Positions 1 to 12,900 of a stretch of 64,000 bases of DNA are shown in pieces (the stretch's first letter is position 1; each line of letters begins with the position of its first letter). Source of the stretch: Cyanophora paradoxa (lineage: Eukaryota; Glaucocystophyceae; Cyanophorales; Cyanophoraceae); the NCBI GenBank assembly GCA_004431415.1, contig QPMI01000017.1:806001-870000 (forward strand). The letters run 5' to 3'. The position numbers and the translations under genes are program-made. Under the pieces are notes generated by a model. That model did no database searches. It worked only from the letters and a program-made list of their open reading frames with translations, and had not been told where the DNA came from.

Positions 1-1510
1 GCGGCGCCCTCGCCGCCCCGGGGGCGGCCCCACCCCGGGGACGCGCCCGTCGAGCCGCGCCGGGTCCGCCTCGGGCCGGCCGGCTGCCGGCACGCGCCCC
101 ACGTCCCCAGCCACGGAGGCCGTGCAGGCGGCGCAGGCGGCGCAGGCGGCGACCTCGGCGGCCTCCGCCCCTTTCTCGAGCCCCCCGCCCGGCGGCTGCG
201 GCGGGGCCGACCCCACGCCCATCCCGGCCTCGACCTTCGGGTCGGGGGTCACGCGCGAGCCGCTGCAGCCGCGGCCGCCGTCGGCCACCGCGGCGCGCCC
301 CGCACCGCCGGCCTCGCCGGCGCCGCAGCTGGCGGCCGCCCCGAAGGAGGCGCTGGCGGCGCCGGGGGCGGACTGGACGGCGTTCCTCCCGGCGGGCCAC
401 CCGCGGCACACGGCGGCGCCCGAGGCGACGGTGGTCGTACCCTCGGAGTACGCCCACCTGAAGGGCCCGGGGGCCTCCTACAACAAGGCCGTCGCCGGCG
501 CGGCGCAGCTCGAGCGCGAGATCGCGGGGCTGCGGGCGCAGCTGCAGCGCGCCTCGGAGGAGCTGCACGACAAGGAGGGCCTGGCCCACGCGCTCGCCTC
601 GAAGCTCGAGGGCGCCCGCTCCGCCCTCGCCTCGCAGAACGTCGCGGCCGCCCTCGCCGCCCTCGGCCTCGACCCGGCCCTCGCCTCCCGCCTCGCCCGC
701 CGCCCCAGCGTCGCCCCGCCCGCCTCCGCCCGCGCCCCGCCGGCGTCGACAAGGCCGTGCAGGCCGGCCCCGCCGGCGGCCCCGGCCCCGTTTTCTCCGT
801 CCCACGGCGACCCCGATGGCGGCGGCGGCGGCCTCCGCGGCGCCCTCGGCCGGGCCCTCCCCGCCGGTCTCCGTCGGCGCCTCCCTGGGCGGCGCCGGCG
901 GCGGGGCCCCGGGGGAGGACGCGGGGTTCGGGGTGCGGGGCTCGGCGATCGCGGCCCCGGCCGGCGCCGGCCCCGGCGTCGTCGTCTCGCGGGAGCAACT
1001 CGAAGCCCTGCAGGCTCGCCTGCCCCCCCACCCCCCGCGCCCCCGTCCTCCTCGGCGCAGCCTGACCCGCCCCGCAGAGCCTCATCCGGATCAACAACGA
1101 GCTGGCGGCGGAGGGTGACCAGGTCAAGTGGCGCATGATGTACAGCTCGATGAAGGCGGCGGAGGCGCGGGAGCTCTACGCTCGCAACGCCGACCTCATG
1201 CGCTCCTCGGGGGCCGCCGCCGCCGGCGCCCCCTCCCCCGCCGAGCGCGACGCCATCGCGTGCGCCCGCCCCCGAGCGCGCGCCGGGCCGGGCCGGGCCG
1301 GGGCCGACGGGCCGTGCGGCGCGCAGGCGGCTGGACGTGTTCAAGCGGCTGGAGGCGCGGTCGCTGGTGATGTACGAGAAGATGCGGCAGCGGCTGGAGG
1401 GGATCGAGGGCCAGCGCCGCCGCACCCTCGAGCGCGTCCTGGAGGCGACCCAGCTCCTCTTCGTCGCCCCGACTTCGTCCTCTCCCCGAGGCCCACGCCG
1501 CACTCGCGCA

Positions 1511-1541
<31 letters not shown>

Positions 1542-2458
1542 TCGGGCGGGCGGGCGGGAAGCCCGGGGGCAGCCCGCGGCGGGGCGGCTCCGGGGCCGGC
1601 GTGGCGGTGGTGGACCTGCTGCGCACGCCGCCGCAGTTCGCGACGCGCTCGGCGCACCCGATGAAGGCGGTCGGCGAGCCGCCGGCGCCGCGGGCCGGCG
1701 GCGCCCTCCGCGCCGACTCGCAGGTGGCGACGAGCGCGGCGCGGGCGGCGGCGCGGAGCCAGGGGGCCAACTACCTCTTCCACCTCCCCCTGGGGCCCGG
1801 CAGCACGGGGGCGGGCACGGGCACCGCGGGGCGCGCCCCGAGGAGATCGACGAGGCGGCGTTCCTCGCCGGCCTCTCCGAGGACGAGGCGCCCGGCCCGC
1901 GCCCGGCCCGCGGCGGCGCAGCGCCCGGCGACGAGCCCCGCGGCGCCGGGCTCGTTGCGCGGCTCGGTGCCAGCGCTGCCCGTGGCCGGCCTCACCTCGG
2001 CGGGGGCGGCGGGCGCGGGGGCGGCCCTCACGGACCGGACGCACGTGCGCGTGGTGTCGGCGCTGAGCGCGGCGCGGCCGGCGGCCGGGGCGCAGACGGC
2101 GCGGGCGACGGCGCGGCGCCCGGCGGGGTCGCCCCTGGCCTCCCCCGGGGTGCGCAAGAGCCGCGCCGCCTCGGTCGGGAGCGTCGACTCGGAAGCGGTG
2201 GAGGCCTGGGGGGCGCCCCCCGGGAGCCCCGGCCCGCGCCCCCGCGGCCGGCGATGCCCTCCTCAGCCCGGCGCGCCCCCGCGGCCTCCGCCCTCGCCCG
2301 CGGCCGGCCAAGGGCGCGCGGTGGGGCGGGGCGGGCGGCCGGCAAGCGGCGCGGGGGGGGGCAACCAGTTCTTCCTCTCGAGCCGCGAGGAGCGCGAGAT
2401 GCGGGACGCGATGCGTCGCGCCGTCGCCAACGTCCCCCCCGGCCCCGCCTACACCTAG
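1..2458 (+). CDS. Coiled-coil, low-complexity protein, 5'-truncated
   Basis: I do not recognise the family. The frame is open from the window edge, so the start may lie upstream; the first ATG-like codon in frame is near 122. A Pro/Ala-rich N-terminal part is followed by a heptad-like Leu/Glu/Arg segment (about 480-650, around LEREIAGLRAQL) typical of coiled coils. An exon from 1078 to 1259 (core IRINNELAAEGDQVKWRMMY) sits between a GCAG acceptor and a GTGCGC donor. The next exon starts at 1327 (LDVFKRLEARSLVMYEKM) and again predicts helix. The C-terminal part is Ala/Arg/Pro-rich and ends SREEREMRDAMRR...GPAYT with a TAG at 2456-2458. There is at least one more intron around 1470-1550, where a CGCCGC repeat lies. 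Cytoskeletal or scaffold function is only a guess. Confidence 0.5.
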
Positions 2459-3774
2459 TCCCCTCGCTGAGACTTCCCGCATTTGCGTACTGCAGCTAGT
2501 TCAACTTAGCTGCGCATGCTACGTGCATGCCACTTGATGCGAACGAAGCAGGCGTGCCTGCGAGAGTCGAGCCCGCGACCTTCGGACATTCCTGCAATGG
2601 ACCTGCATCGGTCGCATTATTTTTTTCATGGACGGCCCCGTCAAGAGGCCACCAATCGCGCGCCGGATCTGCCGATTTAATTACCCAATGCGCACTGCAC
2701 AGCGGCCCCGAACACTCGGAGCTGCATCTGGCGCTCTCGACCCTCGAGCCCAGGCGCTGCCAGCGCGGTGGCAGGCACTGGCACAGTCTGGCGCCGGCAG
2801 CGCCAGACTCCGGCCCAGCGCCTGCCGGCCAGCGCCACTCAAGCTTTTAATTTATAAAAACTGATCATTAATGTACATGTATATGTATACTAAAAGATAC
2901 ATAAAGATACATAAGCCAAATTGCTATTTTGTCTCTATGCCCCCTGGGCAGCCCCCGCAGTGCTGGTGTCTAGAGACTGTGGCCGGTAATTCACCAAAAA
3001 AAAAAAAAAATTAAATCCGTACATATATATATTGAAACGTTATAAGAATTATGATTAACATCGATATCGATATCGACATATGATGGTCACATATCTAGCT
3101 GGCTAAATTACGTGTGTATCAATTCATTAAATGGCTGTACCAGTTCTTCCGCCGAATCGGCGCCGATCCGTTCAACCGACGGCGCCGGGGATTCGGCGGA
3201 GAAACATTCAAAAAAATCGAATTCCGTGTTCCCCTGATTCCGTCCCCCCTTTCCCCGCCCTGGAGAGAGTCTCAAGAGAGATCCGCGCGAGCGCTAGCGC
3301 AACGCCGGCGCCAGCAGCAACAACGTCAACAGAGGCGCTCTAGATCTCTAGATCTAGATCTCTTTAGCTTGGGGATACGGATCCAGTGCGCCATCATCAT
3401 ATCAGCAGCTGCATGCATGCGCAGCTCATCACAGTGAAGCTACAGAAGCGGTTGGAGTAAACGTATACGCCGTGCGCTCTCAGTCTCGAGGCGTCTTGAT
3501 CAACTTCGGGGCTCAACCAGTTCAGCAGTATACGTAATAGTTGTTCTGCTGGCGGTGCCGTGCGCTCTTCTTGCGCATCGCAGCATTCAGCAGAAGCAGC
3601 GGCGGCCAGCCAGGGAGCGTGCAACAGCATGCCTGCCCGGCGGCAACGGCCGCTGGCCTCAACTGGTCGCTGAGGACCAGTACCAGCAGTCGCGTGTGAG
3701 CCAGTGCGCGCGCGCGGTGCTGCAGCAGTTGCAGGCGGCCCTCGCCACCGCTCTGCAGGGCTGAGGCAGAACCG
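2459..3774. other. Intergenic region, AT-richer, no gene seen
   Basis: GC content falls sharply after 2830. The stretch holds a poly-A run (2995-3010), ATATAT tracts, a repeated ATCGAT/GATATC cluster near 3060-3080 and interleaved AGATCT/TCTAGA palindromes at 3341-3362. I see no coding frame with family resemblance. The part just upstream of 3775 presumably holds the promoter of the histidine kinase; no clear TATA box stands out. Confidence 0.5.
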
Positions 3775-6700
3775 ATGGCGACAGCTGCAGGCGATCCGGC
3801 GATGTACGTGCGCGACAAGATTGTCGCGAACTCCGGCAGCGGCAAGTCGCTCGTCAAGCCATTCAGCTTGCGTCTGGACACGCCGCAGGAGGTGAAGCTG
3901 GCGTCCGCCGGCTCCGTGATACCGGCCCGCGGCCAGTACTCGCCAGGCCGATCCAGCCCAACCAGCCGTGCGCCGAGGATTCCTCATCATGGGAAGCGGG
4001 CGGCGGCGCTCAACGTCTTCAGCTCCATGCGCACGTTCCTCATCATCGCGTCGGTCCTGGAAGTCGGCGGTGCCGTCGCTCTCTCGTGGGCCATCAGTGA
4101 GCGCCGCACGCCCGCTCTCGCTGATTTAAAAGAGTTGAAATTTACGGGGGGGATTTTTTGCAGCGTGGATCTTCGGCGTACGGAACGTGGAAACGGTCGC
4201 GCGGCAGCTCATCGACGTCAGCCACGAACACATGTCAGAAGTCGTCGAGGTCCGCTGCATGGCGTCGCCCTCGCTCGCCGCCGAGGCTGCAGGCTGCGAT
4301 CGAATCCGACGCCGTACGCGTGCACAGTCGTCGCTGGAGGAGGCGAGCCGGATGACGATCTCGCTCAAGAACGCCTTCTCCGAGGGCCTGCTCTCCCGCG
4401 CCCGCTGGCGCCAGAGTCTCGCCGTCCGTCCCGTCCGCGCCGCTTCCTGAGCGCCGCTCTGCGCTAAGAGCGCGCGCAGCGATTCTACGCCTCGCTGAGC
4501 TCCGAAGGCTCCGAGGCCGCCGGCGCACCGGTCGCGCCGAACGCGGTACGGCCGGAATTTCGGATCGAGTTCGATTCGGGACGCCTGCTCACAGCGGTGC
4601 GGCAGGTTTTCCAGCACTACGTCTACTTCCTCGCGGACAGCACGGCCTTCGGGATCCTGCGCCAGGGCGAGGCCTACAACGCGTTCTTCGCCAACGCCAC
4701 GCACGCGAGCTCCTTTGCGGTGGACGCGCAGGGCCAGCCCGCGAAGCTCCTCGTGCGCCGCGCCTCGTCCGCGCGTGACGCCTCGTCACGCGCGTGACGG
4801 GCGGCGGTAGTTCTCGGGGCCACTTGGGACGGACATTTCGGCGTCGAGCGCGGACGAGGCGTCGGCGATCCGGCTCGCCCTGACGCGGGGCATCAGCTGG
4901 ACCGACGTGCACCTCCGCCCCGCCAGCGGCGCCCCCGTGCGCCCGCCCACGCACCGAAGCGGCCGCCCGCTCGCCGCGTGATCGCCCGGCAGGGACCCAT
5001 CATGGACCGCATGGTCGTCTCGTTCAAGGCGCGGCTCGTGGCGCGCCCGGGGCCGTCGGGGCCCGAGCCGGCCTCGCTCGGGCCCGTCCCGTTCACCCTG
5101 GAAAGCGCGCCGCCGGCCCCCGCCAACGTTAACGGCACCCTCGGCGGGCCGAAGGCGGGCACCCTCGTCGGCTTCGTCGCGGTGCGGGCGGCGCCCCCGC
5201 TCGCGGTCCGACCCGCCCGCGTCTCTGAAGGACCCGCCGCGCAGAGCGCGATGACCGTCTCGAACATGAACCAAATGCTGCTCGCGCACCTCCCGACGCC
5301 CGACTCGGTGGCGTTCCTCGCGACCGGCACCGGCGCGATGGTCGCCAGCAGCGGCGACGTCGACGACGTCGTCGACGGGGCCGCGCAGAGCGTTCGGCGG
5401 GCCGACGCATGCCCCAACCCGCTCATCCGGGCCGTCTACGCCGAGCTGGGCCGCTCAGCAGGCGTCAACGGGTCGGTCGCCGCGGGCGGCACGCGGTCCG
5501 TCGACGTGGGCGGGCGGACGTACTTCGTGAGCAGCACGGCGCTGGAGCGGGCGCCCAACCTGCGCTGGGCCATGTTCACCGCCGTCCCCCGCGACGCCGT
5601 GCGTCCGGTTGTAGCGCCGCTGCCCGCCTCTGCACGCGGGCCGTCTGACGCCGAGCCGCGCGCGCAGATCCTGGCGGAGATCTCGCGCTCGACGGCCGTG
5701 AACGCGGCGGTGAACAGCGCGTGGCTCGTCGTCTCGGTGCTCCTCGCCGTGTGGATCGGGATCCGCATCACGCGGCCCCTCCTCCTCCTCCGCAAGACGA
5801 TGGTCGGCCTCGCCCAGACGATGGCCTCTGTCGCCGACGAGTTCCAAGAGGGCGCCAACGCCGCCGGCGCCAACGAGCGCGGTCGCCCGGGCCCCGGCCC
5901 CTCGCCGGCCGGCCTCGACGCGCCCCCGAGCTCCGGCTCCTCTGGGGATCTGGAAGACGGCGCGCCGTGCCCGCGCGAGTCGCGCGCTGCCGGCCGCCCG
6001 CCGCCCGCCGGCTGCTGCCCCTGGTTCTCGATCCGCCTCTTCCGGCGGCGCGGGCCGGCCCCCGCGCCCACCCCCGAGTTCGAGCTGGAGCAGGGCAAGC
6101 GGACCCCGGAGTGGGTGCGAGGCAGCGCCCTGCGCGGCCGCCTCCGCCCCCCCCTCCGCCCCCACGCGAGCGCCTTTCGCCCTCGCAGGAGCGGCAGGCG
6201 CTGGCGCTGCGGACGGGGATCAGCGAGCTCGCGGCCTTCGAGGGCGTCGTGCGCGCCATGCGCTCTGGCTTCACCGCCTTCCGCGAGGCCCGCCCCGCCC
6301 CGCCCCGCCCCACCAGGCCCAGCCAGGCCCAGCCCCGCTCGGCTCACGGGCCCCGCAGGTCAGCTCGACGGAGCTGACGCTGATGCGCTCGCTCCTCGCG
6401 GAGCGCAAGACGAAGCTCGAGATGGAGGTGCGCGCCGACCAGACCCGCAAGTTCATCTCCACCATGTCCCACGAGATGCGCACGGTGCGCCTCGAAGAAG
6501 TCATCCACAGCGGGCAGCTCTCGCGGGCCTCTGACTGCGGGACTCCAACGCAGCCGCTCAACGGGATCCTGGGGATGCTGCAGCTTGCGCGCGACTGCGA
6601 GCTCCCGCGCGACGTCGCCGACTTCGTCGAGGCTGCCTCCGTCTCCGCCGAGGCCCGCCCCGCCTCCGCCCCGCCCCGCCCCCGGCCCCCGCCGGCGTCG

Positions 6701-9700
6701 ACCAACGGCGGGGCGCGCAGCACCTGCTCTCGATCGTGAACGACGTGCTGGACCTGCAGAAGATCGAGGCGGGCCTCATCGAGCTCCAGTCCGCCCCGAC
6801 CGTCGTCGCCGACCTCGTCGCCGCCGCCGTGCGCGGCGCCCCCCGCCCGCCCGCCCCTCTCCCGCCTCCCCCCGCGCGGGGCGAGCCGGGGTTGGCGCAG
6901 GAGCGGATCGTGCAGCCAAAGGCGCGGGAGAAGGGCCTGCGGCTCGCGTCGAGCATCGCGCCCGACGTGCCGCCCGTCGTCGTCGCCGACCCCGACCGCA
7001 CCCGCCAGTGCCTCCTGAACTTCCTCTCCAAGTGCGCCCCGCCGCCGCCGCCGCCCCAGCCGCTCGCACCGGGCCGCCTCGAGCCGAGCCGCGCGCGCGC
7101 GCCCTGCAGCGCGGTGAAGTACACGAGCGAGGGGAGCGTGACCGTGCGGGTCGAGCTCGAGGCGGCGCCCGGCGACTCGCGGCGACCCTCGGGCCTCTCG
7201 GCCTCGGAGTTCGAGCGGGGCGAGCGGGGCGCCGGCGCCGGCGGGGCGGGTCCGCTGCTGCGGTTCGTGGTGGAAGACACGGGCCCCGGGATCAGCGCGG
7301 AGCAGCAGAAGCAGCTCTTCACCCGCTTCTACCGTGTCCGCCGCGAGGCCGGCTGGGTCGACCCCGGCGGCACCGGCCTCGGTCCGCACGCGCGCGCGCG
7401 CCCCCGGCCCGCGATCGGCCCCTGTCCCGCCGGACGTCGACGCGGGCGTGCGGCGTGCGCAGGCCTTGCGATCTCGAAGGAGATCATCACGCGGATGGGC
7501 GGCACGGTCTCGTGCAGCTCGGCGCCCGGGCGCGGCTCCGTCTTCTCCTTCGCCATCCCCTGCACCCCCGCCAAGGAGCACGGCGTCCTCGCGCCGGCCG
7601 TCCCCGACGGCGCCGGGCGCGGCTTCGGCGCCCTCGGCGGGGGCCCCGCGTCGCCGAGGAGGCGGCGGGCGGGGCGCTGTGGGGGAGGAGGAGGAGGAGG
7701 CGGGCGCCTTCGGGGGCCGCCCGCGTCCATCCTCATCGCCCCCGCGCCGGCGCGCCTCCCGGCGCCGGAGGCCGGCGACGCGGCGGGGGCCGGGGCGAGC
7801 CTGGGGCCAATCGTGCTGGCGCACCGGCTGCTGCTGCTGGGGGCGGAGGGAGAGTACGAGGGGGCGAGCAGTCGGGGGTCGGCGGCGAGCCCGCGGGACC
7901 ACGTCCTCTCGCACCCGGCCTCGGGCTCCCTGCGCGACATGGCCGAGGCGCCGGCCGGCCCCGCCCCGCTCCGCATCCTCGTCGTCGAAGGCCCGTCCCC
8001 GCCCCCCGCAGACTGCGCTGCGCGGCCGCTGACGGGGCGGGCGGGGCGGGAGCGCAGACCACCCGCTGAACTGCCGCGTGCTGCGGACCATGCTGGAGCG
8101 CGAGGGCCACACCGTCTCAGAGGCCCACGACGGCCAGGAGGCCCGCCGCCCCGCCCGCCCCGCCCCGCCCGCCCCGCCCCGCCCCGCCCCGACCCGCCCG
8201 CCCCGCACCGCACCGCCCCGCCCGCCCCGCCCCGCGCTCCGTCTCACGTCAAGCGCGCAGGCGGTGGCGCTGTTCGAGGGGCTCGGGGCGGAGGGCGCGG
8301 CGGGCGGGGCGCCCTTCTTCGACGTGGTCTTCATGGACGTGCAGATGCCGGTGAAGGACGGGTTCGAGGCGACGCGCGAGCTGCGGGCCATGGAGCGCGC
8401 GCGCGGCTGGCCGCGCCACGTCGTCATCGCCACCACCGGCCACGCCTCCGCCGAGGACGAGGAGGCCTGCCTCCGCGCCGGCATGGACAAGTGGGTGCGC
8501 CCGCGTCGCCCCCGCGGCCCCGGCCCGCGCCCGGCCCCGCGCGATCCTGACGGTGGGCGGCGGGCCGGGCGGCAGCTCACGAAGCCGATCCGCAAGCCCG
8601 TGCTGCTGGCGGCCATCGAGGGGCGGGACCGGCCGATGAGCGGCCGGGCCGCGGGTCGGGGGCCTGGGCGGCGCCCTCGGCGGCGCCCTCCAGCGCTCGG
8701 CGAGCAGCCGGACCTCGCCGGGAGCCTCGGAAGCGGCCTTAAAACGTCGCCGGGCAGCCTCGGCGGCGGCAGCCTCGGCGCCGGACTCCTCCGCGCCGCC
8801 GCGGCGCGCGTGCAGCGCTCCGCCGCAGTCTCCACCTCCTCGGCCTCTCCCCCGAGGCGCCGGCGCCGACGCAGGCAGAGGGAGGGCCCGCCGGAGCGCG
8901 ACGAGGCGGCCTTTGCTCTGCCGCCGGCCGCCGCCGCCCGGCCGCCGCTCGCTCCCTCTCCGACATGGGTGCCGCCCCTCGCCCGCCCCGCCCCGCCCCG
9001 GGCCTCACGCCAGGCGGCAGGGCTCGGCGCCGGCGCTCCCGCGCCCGCGGCCCCGGGCGGCATCGTGGCGCGGCTGGCCGACGGGGCGGGCGCGGGTCGG
9101 CCTCGGGCAGCAACACGCCGGCGGTCTCGATGCGGCGGGGCGGCGGCCCCGCCTCGCACGCGAGCCTCCTGGCGGAGATGGAGGAGCGCTGGGCGTGTGG
9201 GGCGAGCGAGGGCTCGTCTGCGCGGGGGGCGGGGGCGGGGGCGGGGACGCGGACGCCGCCGTGCGGGGAGCTGGTGGAGGGGCAGGAGGCGCTGGTGGTG
9301 GACGACCACGAGATGAACCGGCGCGTCCTCGAGGCGCTCCTCACCCGCGAGCGCATGCGCGTCCACGTCGCCCGCGACGGCGCCGAGGCCGTCGCCGCCT
9401 TCCAGTCCCGCGCCCGCCCCCGCCCGGGCCCAGAGCCCGCGAGCCCGGCCCCCGCCCCCTTCGCCGTCATCTTCATGGTCCGCACCTGCGCCGCTCCGCC
9501 CCGCCCCGCGCCGGCCGGCGGCTGAGGCCTAGGCGGGGGCAGGACGTGTCGATGCCGAACCTGGACGGGCTGGACGCGACGCGGCGCATCCGGGAGCTGG
9601 AGGGGGCCCTCGGGCTGCCCCCCGTCCCCATCGTCGCCTGCACCGCCCTCTCCTCCTCCGCCGACCGCGCCAGCGCCCTCGCCGCCGGCATGACCGAGTA

Positions 9701-9932
9701 CCTCGTCAAGCCCGTCGTGCGCCCCCGCCCCTCGAGCCCGCCCCGAGCCCGCCGCCGCTCACTCCGCGCCGCTCGCGATCGAGCGCAGTCCCGACCCGCC
9801 GTGCACGCCGTCCTCCTCAAGTGGGCGGCGCGGGCTGCCCCGCTCACCTGCGCATCCGCGCTGCCCAGCCCATCCCTGCCAAGCCCCTCGGACGGCCCGC
9901 CCCTGAGCCCGTCTGCTCGTTTTATGCACTGA
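3775..9932 (+). CDS. Hybrid sensor histidine kinase with two receiver domains
   Basis: Membrane two-component kinase that should autophosphorylate on His and pass phosphate to its own receivers. The start at 3775 gives a short cytoplasmic tail and a first membrane helix (FLIIASVLEVGGAVALSWAI, about residues 84-103). A long extracellular part follows, resembling a double-Cache sensor, then a second helix and HAMP-like segment near 5700-5830 (WLVVSVLLAVWIGIRITRP). The H box FISTMSHEMRT|PLNGILGML is split by an intron at about 6483-6553. The N box reads NFLS|NAVKYTSEG across an intron at about 7030-7110. G1 is VEDTGPGIS (7273) and G2 is GGTGLG|LAISKEI, again split. Receiver 1 (about 7970-8620) has LVVED, FMDVQMPVKDGFEATR and TKPI. 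Receiver 2 (about 9290-9715) has VVDDHEMNRRVL, IFM|DVSMPNLDG and VKPV. The last exon (from about 9790) ends at TGA 9930-9932. All key catalytic residues are present, so it is probably active. Confidence 0.85.
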
Positions 9933-12900
9933 GGCCCGCCGGCTCGCGATCGGCACCGCCGCCACCCTCATGATCAGTCCCGCCTCAGTTTATTCCCGAG
10001 CCCGTTCGCTCAGCGGCCGCTCTGCCTTCTCTTCTCACGCGCAACGCTTTCTTAGTGCTTCTTCGTATCGTTTAACATTTTTTTGCCGACGCGGGCAGAA
10101 TAGAAATTTTCAATCTAGTACAACGCGCAGATCTATATGTGAACAGTGTTTAATGCCGTGTGCAGCTTTCCAATTAGTTGATCGATATCGGCAGACGGTT
10201 TAATTTAGATTCACTCCAGGATCCGGATTCTAGGGCTATTCTCGATGTGCTCATGACCAATCGCATTTCCGCGCGCTATTCAAGTGTATTTTCGATTCGA
10301 ATTTGCAACTATCATAGTTGGGGAAGGGAAAATCACTTCCCCTGTCCCTCTCCTTAGGGCCCAACCCTACCCCAAATCCTGTTTCCCCGACCTCCTCAAA
10401 ACCCAGGCCGCGCGGTATATCCTGAAAGCACACCCCAAGGGGTGATCCCGTCCCGTCCGACCAAAGGGTGATCCAGGAACGGGCACCAACTCCCATGTCG
10501 CCCGGTCCCGTCCGACCAAAGGGTGATCCAGGAACGGGCACCAACTCCCGGGACAAAAACGGGTCCAGCGACGCATAGGGAGCAGATATACGAGCCAAAC
10601 CAGTTCGAGGTCGTTGCACGCATCATGAACAACATTCCGTACAGCGGGAGCAAGGCCGGATGCGAGCGCGGTTGCGTGGGAGGACGCCGCGCGCCCTAGC
10701 CAATCACATTGGAGAGTCAGTTAACTTACCCTGAGGAAAGTCTTTTCGCGGACCCCCCCGGCCGCTTTCTCCCTCCCGCCCTGCAGCTGGCCAGCGCTTT
10801 CTCCTAAGCTTCCCGACAGCCCGGCCGGCCGCGGCGCTCTCTGTCACGCGCGCCTCTCGCGCGCGCGGGCAGTCTGCTGTAGCCAGCCGCGCCATGAACG
10901 CCACAGCCGCTCCAACCGCACGCACCCCGGTCGCAAGCCGGCCACAAGCCGGTCGCACTAGCTTGCGCCGTGGGGTCGCATCAGGTTTGCCCGCGGCGCG
11001 CCAGCTGCGCAGGAGCCCGAGGCCATGTCCGCGCCGCGCAACGCCCCGGCCGGGCCCGCGCGCGCGCGGCCGCGCCGCCGGGCGCCCGGCCGGCGCGGCA
11101 GTACGAGCTCGCGCGCGACGGCCGCGGAGCAATTGCAAGCGCATGCGCAGGTTGCGAACGTCTAGATCTGGCCATGGCCAGCAGCGCGCCTCGAGCTCCG
11201 ATCCGATCGATCCGATCATGCGCACTCGCAACACACGCACATGCCTACCTTCATGCACGGTGCGCTCGCAGCTACGCAGCGCCCTTGGTACCAGTCTTTG
11301 CCCGCTCAGTTGCATTATCTCGCCTAGGCCTCCGGTCCATTCGGCGTGTCCCGCAATTGCAATCGCGCGCGTGACGTCGACGGCCTCGCGCGCGCGCGTG
11401 ACGGGGCATGCGCAAGCGCAGGAGCAGACATGTACATCCACAAGCTTAAGGTTTGCATGCGAGCCATCCCCGGCCCACTGCGCCGCGTCCAACCTCTTCT
11501 AGCCTCCTCTTTCGAATTTTATATTTAGCCTCGAAAACAGCTCGCCTGCAGCTGGCGCCGGCCTGGCGTCGGATGGCCGCGGCCACCGCCTTCAAGGCTT
11601 CTGGACCGGAGCCTCAGAGCGCTAGCTCTGCTTTTCTTCCATTTGAATGGACGCAGCGGTCCTTCAAGTCTGCTCCTTTTCCTGCTCTCTAGATCTCCGG
11701 ATTCAAGCCATCGCCCCAAATTCGCGAGTGACTTTCCCTTCCCCGGACCCCGCAGCGGCGTGCACGAGCACGACCCCTTCCGAGCGCGCGCCGCAGCGGG
11801 CCCTTTATATATATCAGCTCAGCGCATTGCATGTGGAACCGTAGTAAATGTGTTTAATTTCGAATGCATGCGCGCACAGCGGCGCACTTTCGTACCGTAC
11901 CGGTACTAGCTATAGTACTCAGTGACTATAACTGCCGCGTGCCGCGCGGTTACTACCGTACCCCGTCACGCCGGTGCACGTCATGATCACACCGTGGCAC
12001 CGTCGTGACGGCGATGACGCCGGCCGGCGCGGCGCCGCGCCGCGCGCGGCGGGCGGCGCGGCCCGCGCCGCCCGCGCGCGCGCTCATGCATATGCAGCGG
12101 CTGCGGCACGCGCGCCGCGCGCCATGCCATGATGACGCCCGCGGCCGCCCGCGCCATCCGGGCGGATTCCCCCAAGTTCCGGGCCAATTTCCGGCCTCCA
12201 CCGTGGCACAGTGGGGGCCCCACTGCTGGCCCGGGGGATCCGGCCCGGCGCCGCGCGCGGCGGGCCATGATCCGGCCCCTGGGGCCATCCGGGGGATCCG
12301 GCCCGGCGGCGGCCGGCGCGGCGGCGGCGCCGGCGGATTCCGGCCGATCGATATCGAGGTCGACGTACGTCACGGCGTCACGCTGTGACGGTGACGCGAC
12401 TAGATTTCCGTATCCCCCGAGCCTCCGGCGGCCCTCCCGATCCGGTGGCTACGAGCGCTTCTTTCTGATCGGCCTGGTTCCGAAGTTCGGCCGGGCGCCA
12501 GCGACGGCCACCGTACCAGCAGCTTGCACTGCGGCAGCGTGACCGCCGTGACCGAGATCTAGACCCGTCACCCGTACGCGTGGCCCGGCGCGGGGGCCGT
12601 GATTGAAGCAGTCACTAGCTACGACCGTGCAGCGCATATAGCTACGACCGTACGCGTCGGGCGGCGAGCGCTGCTACGGTACACGTAGTAGCAGGTTGCA
12701 GGCCTAGGCCGCAGAGCTCCCAGATCCAGACGGGCAGGCCGCGCGCGCGGCTGATCGGCGGCCGCGGCGGCGCGCTGGATCCATGCATATGCATATGGCC
12801 AGCTCGCGTCAGCCCCCGCAGCCTGCAGCTGGGCCGCAGTCGGTAGTAGACCCGCGGCCGCGGCCGCGGCCGCTGCCGTCGACGTCGCCTTCGGCGGGCG

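Noticed and set aside
6271-9366. A 1,031-codon minus-strand open frame across the histidine kinase
   Set aside because: Composition is Arg/Gly/Pro-rich noise opposite clear kinase and receiver motifs on the plus strand.
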